DNA of 52,959 nucleotides from an uncultured bacterium (GTDB taxonomy: Bacteria; Verrucomicrobiota; Kiritimatiellia; RFP12; UBA1067): positions 1 to 52,959 of the forward strand of contig CACZHC010000014.1 in assembly GCA_902780865.1 (NCBI GenBank), read 5' to 3'. The notes beneath the pieces are model-generated. The model was not told the DNA's origin and ran no database searches. It saw nothing but the letters and a program-made list of their open reading frames with translations. Each line of letters starts with the position of its first letter. Position 1 is the stretch's first letter. This document shows, piece after piece, positions 1-7,496 of this stretch. A program made the position numbers and the translations under genes.

Positions 1-734
1 ATGTTCTACAACCGGCTCCTCAACGACCCGAAGTACGATCCCGTGCCGCGCCAGTTCATCTTCGCGGCGAAGGCGGCCCCCGGGTACTACATGGCGAAGC
101 TCATCATCCGCTTCATCCACGGCATCGCCGGCGTCGTCAACTCCAACCCGAAGACGCGCGGCAAGCTCTCGGTCGCGTTCCTTCCCGACTACCGCGTCTC
201 GCTCGCCGAGAAGATCATGCCGGCCTCCGAGGTCTCCGAGCAGATCTCCCTCGCGGGCATGGAGGCGTCGGGAACGGGCAACATGAAGTTCATGATGAAC
301 GGCGCCCTGACGCTCGGGACCTACGACGGCGCGAACGTCGAGATCCACCGCGAGGTTGGCGACGAGAACATGTTCCTCTTCGGCCTCAGGACAGAGGACG
401 TCGCGAAGCTCCGTCCGACGTACGTCTCGAAGGACTGGTACGCGAAGGACCCCGAGATAAAGGCGGCGCTCGACATGATCAAGGCGAACGTCTTCTCGCT
501 CCTCGAGCCCGGCCTCTTCGAGCCGATCCTCCGCTCGCTCCTCGACTACAACGACTACTACATGCTTCTCGCGGACCTGAGGCACAGGATCGCGTCGACG
601 CCGCGTACCGCGACGCGAAGAAGTGGAACCGCATGTCGCTCGTCAACGTCGCGCGCTCGGGCTTCTTCTCGTCCGACCGCTCCGTGATGGAGTACGCTCG
701 CGACATCTGGCACGTTAGCCCCGTAAAGCTCTGA
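1..734 (+). CDS. glgP: Glycogen/starch phosphorylase, C-terminal part (5' end outside window; frameshifted)
   Basis: The reading frame open from base 1 carries the hallmark C-terminal region of the glycogen phosphorylase family: the pyridoxal-phosphate site region with EASGTGNMKFMMNGALTLGT, then GANVEI and an ENMFLFG stretch. These enzymes release glucose-1-phosphate from alpha-1,4-glucans in the cytosol. The frame runs off into Arg/Ser-rich nonsense after LLADLR and stops at 687. The expected family ending (AQDRVDAAYRD, GFFSSDRSVMEYARDIWH, then PVKL and stop) is intact in another frame from 582 to 734. One missing G in the short G run at 581-582 restores the fusion. The ATG at base 1 is an internal methionine, since the catalytic domain starts hundreds of residues earlier in the family. 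Identity is very secure; whether the frameshift is real or a sequence error is open. Confidence 0.93.
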   Translation, partial: VLQPAPQRPEVRSRAAPVHLRGEGGPRVLHGEAHHPLHPRHRRRRQLQPEDARQALGRVPSRLPRLARREDHAGLRGLRADLPRGHGGVGNGQHEVHDERRPDARDLRRRERRDPPRGWRREHVPLRPQDRGRREAPSDVRLEGLVREGPRDKGGARHDQGERLLAPRARPLRADPPLAPRLQRLLHASRGPEAQDRVDAAYRDAKKWNRMSLVNVARSGFFSSDRSVMEYARDIWHVSPVKL

Positions 735-748
735 CGCCGTCGGCGCGA

Positions 749-761
749 TACAATGTACAAT
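749..761 (+). promoter_or_regulatory. Possible -10 region(s) ahead of the exbB operon
   Basis: Two overlapping TACAAT-like hexamers lie at 749-754 and 756-761, 20-30 bases before the ExbB start, in an otherwise GC-rich gap after the glgP stop. No convincing -35 box is visible, so this is a weak call based on position and AT content. Confidence 0.35.
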
Positions 762-781
762 ACAAGAAAGGCAGCAGGCAA

Positions 782-1282
782 ATGAACGACATCACTTTCG
801 AACAGGCATGGAACTACGGCGGACCGCTTATGTGGGTTCTCGCGTTCTTCTCGATATGGGCGCTCGCGCTGATGATATACCTGTGGTACTCGCAGCGCGC
901 CGGCATCGTCGTGCCGGAGGCCGTGTCGCGCATCTGCGCGTCGAAGGACCCCGAGTCCGAGGGAGGCCGCGTCGCGGACAGGCTCATGTCCCAGGTGGAG
1001 TGGCTTGCCGACATCGCCGCCATTGCGCCGCTTGTCGGGCTTCTCGGAACCGTGCTCGGCATGTTCCAGGCGTTCGGCGGCATAGCTTCTGACGTCTCGG
1101 CAGGCGCGAAGCCGATGGTCCTCGCCCAGGGCGTCTCGCAGGCGATCGTCACGACGATCTTCGGCCTCGTGGTCGCGATACCGTCGCTTCTCGCCTACGC
1201 GTTCTTCCGCCGCCGCGCCCAGCGCCGCATGGCGGAGGTCGAGGAACGTGTCATCGAGCACTTCTCCACGATCTCGGGCTGA
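782..1282 (+). CDS. exbB: ExbB/TolQ/MotA-family proton channel subunit
   Basis: 166 aa inner-membrane protein. Hydrophobic segments lie near residues 14-35, 79-103 and 117-142. The second and third carry the family pattern (APLVGLLGTVLGMFQAF, then SQAIVTTIFGLVVAIPSLLAY), which forms the proton-conducting core of ExbB/TolQ channels. The protein is shorter than typical ExbB because the N-terminal and cytoplasmic parts are reduced. An AAAGG ribosome site lies about 10 bases before the ATG. It is followed 19 bases later by ExbD, then by a TPR and a VWA protein, so it probably energises a Ton/Tol-like envelope machine made with those partners. The family is secure; the exact partner system is not known. 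Confidence 0.93.
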   Translation: MNDITFEQAWNYGGPLMWVLAFFSIWALALMIYLWYSQRAGIVVPEAVSRICASKDPESEGGRVADRLMSQVEWLADIAAIAPLVGLLGTVLGMFQAFGGIASDVSAGAKPMVLAQGVSQAIVTTIFGLVVAIPSLLAYAFFRRRAQRRMAEVEERVIEHFSTISG

Positions 1283-1301
1283 CGGATAGGGGAGTCGCGG
1301 A

Positions 1302-1724
1302 ATGAAGTTCAAGAAGAGAAACCAGACGAAAGCGCCGGCGCTGGCGCTGACGTCCATGCTCGACGTCATATTCCTCCTGCTCTGCTTCTTCGTGACGGTC
1401 AGCGTGTTCTCCCAGTGGGAGAGCGAGATTTCGATCAAGCTTCCCAACGCGAAGACCGCCGAGACTCCGGAGAGGCTTCCCGGCGAGATCATCGTAAACC
1501 TCTCGAAGGACGGCAAGATAACCGTAAACTCCGTGGCGCTTACGCTCGGGGACCTCGGCGTCCGCCTTGCGAAGGTCGCGAAGTTCTATCCCGGGCAGCC
1601 GGTCATAATCCGCGCCGACAAGGAAGTCCGCTACGAGTCGCTTGTCGAGCTCATCGACACGTGCCGCGCCGCCGGCATCTGGAACTTCTCGCTCGCCACC
1701 GACAATTCGGAAGGGGAGGAATGA
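1302..1724 (+). CDS. exbD: ExbD/TolR-family proton channel subunit
   Basis: 140 aa. A short basic N-terminus (KFKKRNQ) is followed by one membrane helix near residues 15-36 with the family aspartate in TSMLDVIFLLLCFF, the proton-carrying residue of ExbD/TolR. A periplasmic domain follows, with the usual IIVNLSKDGKI and PVIIRADKEVRYESLVELID strands. It works with the ExbB-like protein just upstream. Its stop codon overlaps the start of the TPR protein (ATGA), indicating translational coupling and a shared complex. Confidence 0.93.
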   Translation: MKFKKRNQTKAPALALTSMLDVIFLLLCFFVTVSVFSQWESEISIKLPNAKTAETPERLPGEIIVNLSKDGKITVNSVALTLGDLGVRLAKVAKFYPGQPVIIRADKEVRYESLVELIDTCRAAGIWNFSLATDNSEGEE

Positions 1725-3628
1725 CGCTTTCCGCGATCTTCCTTGCCGCGATAGCGGTTCTTCCCGCCGACCGTCTCGCGATGGCCGACCGTCTCTTCAA
1801 CCGCGGCGAATGTGCCGCGGCGAAGGCCGAGTACGCGGCGTTGCGCGGCGAAAAGTCCATTCCCGCGGAAGAGCTTCTTTACCGACTTGCCGAGTGCGAC
1901 AGGGTTCTTGGGAACTCCGCCGAGGCGCGCAAGGCGTATGGCGAGCTCCTCGAGAAGTTCCCGACTTCCGCGCGCGCAGACCGCGCGCGGCTTATGCGCG
2001 CCCTTGCCGGCACGCCCGAGGAGCGCTCGTCCGAGCTCAAGGTGCTCGACTCCGACCGCGTAGCGCCGGACATCCGCGCCGCCGCGCTCTACTACCTCGG
2101 TTCCGCCGCGAACGATCCCGAGCTCCTTGCTCAGTCGGTGCGCCTCGACCCGAAGGGCAAGTATGCGCCCTACGCCGATTTCCACCGCGCTGCGATTCTC
2201 GTGAAGTCGCCTGACGCCCAAGTCCGCCGCAAGGCCGTCGAGCTCCTTCTCGGCATCGCCTTCGGCAAGGAGTCTAAGTTCTCCGAGGACGCGCTCTATC
2301 TCGCCGCCGTCCAGAGCTACAACGAGAAGAAGTACGGCGAGGCGGCGAGCGTCTTCGGCCGCTACCTGAAGCGCTATCCAGAGGGGAAGCACGCCGCGGA
2401 CGTGAGGACGATGACGACGTGGAGCCTCTATCTCGGCGGGAAGTACGCCGACGCCGCGGCGCTTTGCGGAGACGGCTCGACCGACGACTTCGCCTACCTG
2501 CTCGGCGCGTGCGCCTACGCGACGGGCGACAACGCCGCCGCAATGCGCCATTTCAAGTCTTATCTCGACAGGTTCCCGCAGGGGCGCTTCCGCGCGAACG
2601 CGGAGCTTCCGCTCGCCCGCATGGGCTTCGACTCGGCGTCGTCGGGCGGGAACCAGCCCGGTGTCATCGAGAACGCGAAGAGGGCTTATTCGCTTTCAGG
2701 GCTTTCGTGCGACTCGCTGCGGCTTGCGTGGGCCTACGAGTCCACCGGCAAGACGGCCGAGGCTGAGGCGCAGTACGCGGAGACGGCTTCCAAGTTCCCC
2801 GGCACCGACGATGCCGCGGAGGCGCTTTTCCGGAAGGCGATGATCGCCGCGCGGGAGAAGAAGTGGTCGAAGTGCGAGCTTGCGCTTGCCGAAGCCCTTG
2901 CTTCTGGCCGCAACGCGAAGCGCCGCGCGGAGTCTCTCTACTGGCGCGGCGTGTCGGCGGTGCAGCTCGAGCACGAGCAGGAGGGCGCGGCGTTTCTCAA
3001 GGAAGCGCTTTCGGCGGGGCTTCCTCTCGACGAGTCGCGCGAGGCGCGGCTGATGCTCGCGGACTTCGCGTTGCGCACGGGGAAGGCAGACGAGGCGACG
3101 AAAGAATACGCGAAGCTCGTGCGCGAAGGCGCGACGGAGCGCATGTCCGCCTCCAAGACGCTTGCTGTCGGGAAGCTCCTTGGCGGCGAAGAGGCGAAGG
3201 AGTGCGCCCGTCGGCTAATGGAGAGCGACTCCGCCGAATGGCGGCAGGCAGGGCATGTCCTCATGGGAACGCTCGAGGAGAAGGCCGAGAACTTCACGAA
3301 GGCCGTCGAGTCGTACAGGAAGGCGATGGCGGAAGATGCCTGCATCGCCGACCTCGCGCCGGCCGCGCTCGCGCTCGGCAAGCTGGAGCTTGGGCTCGGC
3401 GAGCACGACAAGGCCGACGCCTCGCTGCGCCGTGCCGTAGAGCTTAATTCTGCGTCTCCGCGCGCCCGCGCCGAGGCGTATGTCTCGCTCGCCAAGAACG
3501 CCGAAGCTCGCGGCGACGCCGAGACGGCGAGGAAGTATGCGACGGTGGTGACGTCGCTTTTTGCGGACGAGGAGCTTTGCGCCGAGGCGAACAAGATCCT
3601 GGGCGAACATCAGGAGGCGGCGAAATGA
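1721..3628 (+). CDS. Exported tetratricopeptide-repeat protein of the ExbBD operon
   Basis: 635 aa. The start was placed at the ATG inside the ATGA overlap with exbD, which gives an N-terminal hydrophobic segment (LSAIFLAAIAVLPA) that looks like a weak signal peptide. The rest is alpha-helical with many degenerate TPR units, for example AEAEAQYAETASKFPGTDDA, YGEAASVFGRYLKRYPEGKHA and AMRHFKSYLDRFPQGRF. These resemble the TPR arrays of BamD/YbgF (CpoB)-type periplasmic proteins that accompany Tol/Ton systems. It ends in another ATGA overlap with the VWA gene. The likely role is a periplasmic scaffold linking the proton channel to its target; this is inferred from context, and no enzymatic motif was seen. 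Confidence 0.85.
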   Translation: MTLSAIFLAAIAVLPADRLAMADRLFNRGECAAAKAEYAALRGEKSIPAEELLYRLAECDRVLGNSAEARKAYGELLEKFPTSARADRARLMRALAGTPEERSSELKVLDSDRVAPDIRAAALYYLGSAANDPELLAQSVRLDPKGKYAPYADFHRAAILVKSPDAQVRRKAVELLLGIAFGKESKFSEDALYLAAVQSYNEKKYGEAASVFGRYLKRYPEGKHAADVRTMTTWSLYLGGKYADAAALCGDGSTDDFAYLLGACAYATGDNAAAMRHFKSYLDRFPQGRFRANAELPLARMGFDSASSGGNQPGVIENAKRAYSLSGLSCDSLRLAWAYESTGKTAEAEAQYAETASKFPGTDDAAEALFRKAMIAAREKKWSKCELALAEALASGRNAKRRAESLYWRGVSAVQLEHEQEGAAFLKEALSAGLPLDESREARLMLADFALRTGKADEATKEYAKLVREGATERMSASKTLAVGKLLGGEEAKECARRLMESDSAEWRQAGHVLMGTLEEKAENFTKAVESYRKAMAEDACIADLAPAALALGKLELGLGEHDKADASLRRAVELNSASPRARAEAYVSLAKNAEARGDAETARKYATVVTSLFADEELCAEANKILGEHQEAAK

Positions 3629-5241
3629 CGAGAGAGGGAAGAGAGAACCTGCTTGTCGCCGCGATAGTGTTTTCGGTTGCGGCGCATGTCGCGCTGATGT
3701 TCGGCATCCGCGCGAAGGTTATGACGCACGTCGACCGTTCGTCCCTCCATTCGCATCACCGCGAGGCAATGCGCGTCAGCGACTACGAGGCAATAGAGGA
3801 TCCAGTGCGCATCGAGCGCATCAAGGACATAATGTCCGCCAAGGACGCGCCGGAGGCCGAGGCGAACGAGCCGGTCGGCCCTGCGACCGAACAGATGCCC
3901 GACAGCGCCGAGCAGCACTGGGGAAACGACGTCCCGGCGCCTGCGGCCCCGGAGCTTTCGTCCGTTCCCGCACCGGCCGAGAAGTTCGATGCGTCGCCGC
4001 TGTCGCTTCCAGAGACGACGGCTCCCGATCCGATTCCGACGGCTGAGTTCTCCGTTCCGCAGAGCCGCGCCCTCACGGCTCCCGAGTTCGATCCAGGCGC
4101 GGCGTTCGCGATGCCTGCGGCGTTTGGCGTCCCGGAGGCGAAGATCGCCGTTCCGACGTTTACCGCGTCGCCTGCGGAGCGCACGTCTATCGTGTCGGCG
4201 ACGAAGTCCGTGGTGCCGGAGTTCGTTCCTTCGCAGGAGGTATACGACAAGGTAGACGAGAAGATAGTCGAGCAGGAGAAGGAAGCGGTGCGCGAGCTGA
4301 TGAATGTCGACGACGCGGCCCCCCTCGAGAAGTTCGTGAACCTGTCCGCGTCGAAGTCCGAGGACGCGCAGTGGACGTATTTCAGGCTTATGGTTACGCC
4401 GCGCACCTCGCTGCCTGTCGTGCCGAAGGACGTTGTCGTCATCATCGACGCGTCCGGTTCGATCGGCTCGGAGCGTCTCGCAAGCTGCCGCCATGCCGCC
4501 AAGCAGATACTGCGCTCGGCATTCAACACAGGCGACAGGTTCAACCTCGTCGCGTTCCGCAACAACTTCTCCTATGCTTTCCGCCGCTGGCAGGAGTGCG
4601 ACCAGGCGTCCTTTGCCGCCGCCGACAAGTGGCTTGCAAACCTCTCCGCCCACGGGCGCACGGACGTTTTCGGCACGATCCGCTCGCTTCTCACGCTCCC
4701 GCGCGATCCGACGCGGCCGCTTATCGCGCTCGTCGTGACCGACGGCGACGCCAACTCAGGTGTCAGCGACACGGCGCAGATACTTTCGAAGTTCACCGAC
4801 CTGAACGACGGCCTCGTCTCCGTCTACATGTACGGCGTCAAGGAGAGCGCCAACCGCGAGCTTATCGACGTCCTTACCCACGGCAACCGCGGCGAGAGCT
4901 TCATCTACGGCGGGCTTCGCTGGAAGGCGGGCTCCGGGATCGAGAAGCTGTCCGACCGTTTCCGCGACCCAGTCCTCTCGGACATCCGCATCGTGTTCAC
5001 CGCCAATTCGCAGGCCGAGGCGTATCCGCGGCTCATCAAGAACCTCTATCGCGGCGACACGGTGACGATAGTCGGGCGCGTTCCGAAGGGATGCAGCGAA
5101 GTCGCGTTCTCGCTCAAGGGTCTCAACGGGAAGAACACCTACGAGGCGTTCTTCAAGGTGCCGCTCGGCAAGATCGCCACGGATCCGGCGCTTGCCGGCG
5201 CCTGGGCTGAAGAGGCCGCGATAGACGCGAAGCTGAAATGA
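3625..5241 (+). CDS. Membrane-anchored VWA-domain protein with TonB-like architecture
   Basis: 538 aa, started at the ATGA overlap. One membrane helix near residues 9-27 is followed by a long Ala/Pro/Glu-rich linker (about residues 60-230) like the periplasm-spanning part of TonB. A von Willebrand A domain covers about residues 265-420, with an intact metal site: D275-A-S277-G-S279, T346-D347 and D373-G-D375. A beta-rich tail follows. Instead of the usual TonB C-terminal domain, the anchor carries a metal-dependent adhesion domain, so the ExbBD motor may drive a VWA protein. This is an inference from architecture and gene order. The stop overlaps the glycosyltransferase start. Confidence 0.85.
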   Translation: MTREGRENLLVAAIVFSVAAHVALMFGIRAKVMTHVDRSSLHSHHREAMRVSDYEAIEDPVRIERIKDIMSAKDAPEAEANEPVGPATEQMPDSAEQHWGNDVPAPAAPELSSVPAPAEKFDASPLSLPETTAPDPIPTAEFSVPQSRALTAPEFDPGAAFAMPAAFGVPEAKIAVPTFTASPAERTSIVSATKSVVPEFVPSQEVYDKVDEKIVEQEKEAVRELMNVDDAAPLEKFVNLSASKSEDAQWTYFRLMVTPRTSLPVVPKDVVVIIDASGSIGSERLASCRHAAKQILRSAFNTGDRFNLVAFRNNFSYAFRRWQECDQASFAAADKWLANLSAHGRTDVFGTIRSLLTLPRDPTRPLIALVVTDGDANSGVSDTAQILSKFTDLNDGLVSVYMYGVKESANRELIDVLTHGNRGESFIYGGLRWKAGSGIEKLSDRFRDPVLSDIRIVFTANSQAEAYPRLIKNLYRGDTVTIVGRVPKGCSEVAFSLKGLNGKNTYEAFFKVPLGKIATDPALAGAWAEEAAIDAKLK

Positions 5242-6230
5242 CCGCGCAGCCCGTCGAGATCAGCGTCGTAGTTCCCTGCTGGAACGTGGAGCCGTATCTC
5301 GCCCGCTGCCTTGAAAGCGTGTTCGCGGCGCTTCCCGCCAATGCCGAGGTAATCGCCGTAGACGACGGCTCTACAGACGGAACGCTTGCCGTTCTCGAAT
5401 CGTTTGCCAAGGACGAACCGCGTCTCAAGGTCATAGCCCGCCCGCACCGCGGCGTATCTGCCGCGCGAAACGCCGCGCTCGACATGGCAAAGGGTCGGCT
5501 TGTGTTCTTCGTCGACCCTGACGACACGGTTCACGGCGACTATTTCACAGCGATGGCGACTGCCCTTGACCGCGACGGCGCCGATGCCTGCGTGTGCGCC
5601 TATGAGGGTTCGCCGCTAAAGGGCGACTACCGCTTCCACACAAACGCGGAAATCCGAGCGGGCTATTTGCCGCGCGTCTTTGGGTACTCCTTCGACGACG
5701 TCCGCGCATGGTATTCGGGTAAGCCGCTTTTTGCTGATCGCGAAATGGCGGGCGTGTGGAGAATGGCGTTTCGCCGCGAGCTTGTTGAGAATGTCCGCTT
5801 CGACGAGACGATTGAGCTCTACGAGGACGCGATGTTCGTCTCCGAGGTTCTTCTCCGCGCAAAGTCGATGACATGCGTGCCGCAGGAGATATACTGCGTC
5901 ACGGCGCGTGACGACGGCGCGATGAGGTCGATACCTCGCGACGGCGCGCGTCTCTGTCGCAACAAGCTTCGGCTTCTCGCCAAGCGCCGCGCTCTCGACG
6001 AGGCGGAAGGCGGTGCGATTGGGGTGCTTTACGCGGCGTCTTGTGTCTTCTCCGCGCTCGAAATCCTTTCATGCACCATTCGCGGCCGACTTCCGCGCCG
6101 CGAGGGGAGAGCGCTTTTGCGCGAATACCTTTCCGATCCATTTGTCCGCTCCTCCGTCAAGGCGTTCCCGCTTTCGTGGAGAAGGCCGCTCGTCGCCGCG
6201 GCGGTCGTTGCGCTTAGGCGATTTTTGTGA
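5238..6230 (+). CDS. Family 2 glycosyltransferase
   Basis: 330 aa, GT-A fold. It opens with the canonical ISVVVPCWNVEPYLARCLESV, then the nucleotide-binding DDGSTDGT, then SAARNAALDMAKGRLVFFVDPDD, where DPDD stands for the DxD metal motif. A second acidic motif lies in FDETIELYEDAMF. No membrane helix is evident. It is translationally coupled to the VWA gene (ATGA), so it may glycosylate an envelope component made by the same operon, but donor and acceptor cannot be told. It ends 15 bases from the stop of the convergent regulator gene, with no obvious terminator between. Confidence 0.9.
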   Translation: MTAQPVEISVVVPCWNVEPYLARCLESVFAALPANAEVIAVDDGSTDGTLAVLESFAKDEPRLKVIARPHRGVSAARNAALDMAKGRLVFFVDPDDTVHGDYFTAMATALDRDGADACVCAYEGSPLKGDYRFHTNAEIRAGYLPRVFGYSFDDVRAWYSGKPLFADREMAGVWRMAFRRELVENVRFDETIELYEDAMFVSEVLLRAKSMTCVPQEIYCVTARDDGAMRSIPRDGARLCRNKLRLLAKRRALDEAEGGAIGVLYAASCVFSALEILSCTIRGRLPRREGRALLREYLSDPFVRSSVKAFPLSWRRPLVAAAVVALRRFL

Positions 6231-6245
6231 GCGAGGGCGCTGCCC

Positions 6246-7397
6246 TTATGAGCGCCGATGTGCGCTTCTCCATTCGCGCAGGGTCTGTCCCGTGCGTACC
6301 TTGAAGAAGCGCTTAAGGAACGAATCCGACCGCATGCCGCAGCGTCCCGCGATGTGGCCGATCGGTATGTCGGTCAACAGCAGTTCGCACACCTTCTCGA
6401 AGCGAACGTCCTGTATTTCTTCGAGTATTGTCTTGCCGGTGGCCGCGCGAAAGCGCTTTTCGGCGATACGGCGCGAGTACGGGAATTCCGCGAGAACGTC
6501 GGCGGCCGTGAGCCCCGTGGTGGCGTCGCGGCGTATGCGCTCCACGGCCTTCGTTACGCGCGGGTCGTAGAATTTGAACGAGCGCGTGGACTGTCTGCGA
6601 ACGAGGCGCACAGGCCCGAACTTGAGGTGCTTCGGGGAAAGCTTCGGGTTCTCGATCAGCTCGGCGAGAAGATCGGCGGCAAGGCGTCCCGCCTCGTGGA
6701 AGTCCTGCTCGATCGAGGTAAGGGTAGGGTCCGCGCATTCGCAGTGCATCTCCTCGTTGTCGACACCAACGAGGGTGAAATCGCCGGGGCAGGAAAGTCC
6801 GGCCAGGCGGCACGCCTCCGCCACCTGCACCGCCGCGTAGTCGTTCACTGCGAATATCGCGACGGGCTTCGGAAGGGGCGCGAGGAACTTCGCGAGCTTC
6901 TTTTGCACGCCAAGCGTGTCGCCCATGTCCCAGTTGGCGTCGAAGTTCGCGAACGGGGCGCGAGACTCTCGCCTGACGGCTTCTCTGAACAGGCGCCCCC
7001 GCTCGACGCTCCACACTGTTTTCGTGCACCAGCCGAAGTATGCGAAGGAGGCGGGCTTTGTGCGCAGAAGCTCCTTCGCCGCCCACTGGGCTATCGTGCC
7101 TGGATCGCTCGTGACGGTGTGGCGCGCCGATGCCGCCGCCCTCGCGCCGGGGTCGAGGTTAACAACCGGGATTCCCCTGAACGCGCGCTTCGCGTCCGCT
7201 GCGGAGACGGTGCTGCCCTCGAGAATGCACCCTGCGGGCTTCCACTGCGAAACGAGCTCGCGCAGCGGGCGGACTGTCCGCGCGAGCTCCAGCTCTATCA
7301 CGCGCCAGTTGTGCGCCGCCGCGCGTTCGTAGACGCCGGCGAACTCAGGTACGTGCGAACCGACGTGAAGGTCAGTGATGAATAGGACGGTATCCAT
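6246..7397 (-). CDS. XylR-like transcription regulator (LacI-type sensor + AraC-type DNA-binding domain)
   Basis: 383 aa. The N-terminal part (about 1-265) is a periplasmic-binding-protein-like sugar sensor of the LacI/XylR class (GIPVVNLDPG, AIFAVNDYAAVQVAEAC, FTLVGVDNEEMHCECADPTLTSIEQD). The C-terminal part (about 285-380) is a double helix-turn-helix of the AraC family (ITAADVLAEFPYSRR-like first helix, then IGHIAGRCGMRSDSFLKRFFK and GQTLREWR). This domain order matches XylR of Escherichia coli and the many similar regulators in PVC bacteria. It diverges from the GH2-like gene with only 99 bases between the starts, so it probably controls that gene and perhaps the later glycoside hydrolases. 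The ATG was chosen because the sensor begins directly (MDTVLFITDLHVG) and a -10 box sits 6 bases ahead. Confidence 0.92.
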   Translation of the reverse strand: MDTVLFITDLHVGSHVPEFAGVYERAAAHNWRVIELELARTVRPLRELVSQWKPAGCILEGSTVSAADAKRAFRGIPVVNLDPGARAAASARHTVTSDPGTIAQWAAKELLRTKPASFAYFGWCTKTVWSVERGRLFREAVRRESRAPFANFDANWDMGDTLGVQKKLAKFLAPLPKPVAIFAVNDYAAVQVAEACRLAGLSCPGDFTLVGVDNEEMHCECADPTLTSIEQDFHEAGRLAADLLAELIENPKLSPKHLKFGPVRLVRRQSTRSFKFYDPRVTKAVERIRRDATTGLTAADVLAEFPYSRRIAEKRFRAATGKTILEEIQDVRFEKVCELLLTDIPIGHIAGRCGMRSDSFLKRFFKVRTGQTLREWRSAHRRS

Positions 7398-7403
7398 GCC
7401 TTT

Positions 7404-7432
7404 ATTGTACCAGAAACCGGGCGACGACGCAA
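7404..7432 (-). promoter_or_regulatory. Promoter of the XylR-like regulator; leaderless geometry
   Basis: Read on the minus strand: TTGCGT (7432-7427), a 17-base spacer, TACAAT (7409-7404), then 6 bases (AAAGGC) and the ATG at 7397. With normal spacing, transcription starts on or next to the A of the start codon, and the AAAGG is too close to the ATG to act as a ribosome site. Confidence 0.6.
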
Positions 7433-7484
7433 TCGGATATGTTTTTGTAACGCAATAGAGCGTGCAGGTCCGCCTTAAAAATAG

Positions 7485-7490
7485 TATAAT
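7485..7490 (+). promoter_or_regulatory. -10 box of the GH2-like gene; leaderless geometry
   Basis: A perfect TATAAT ends 6 bases before the ATG at 7497, so the predicted transcription start coincides with the start codon. No clear -35 hexamer is visible, which would fit dependence on an activator such as the divergent XylR-like protein. Confidence 0.6.
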
Positions 7491-7496
7491 GGAGAC

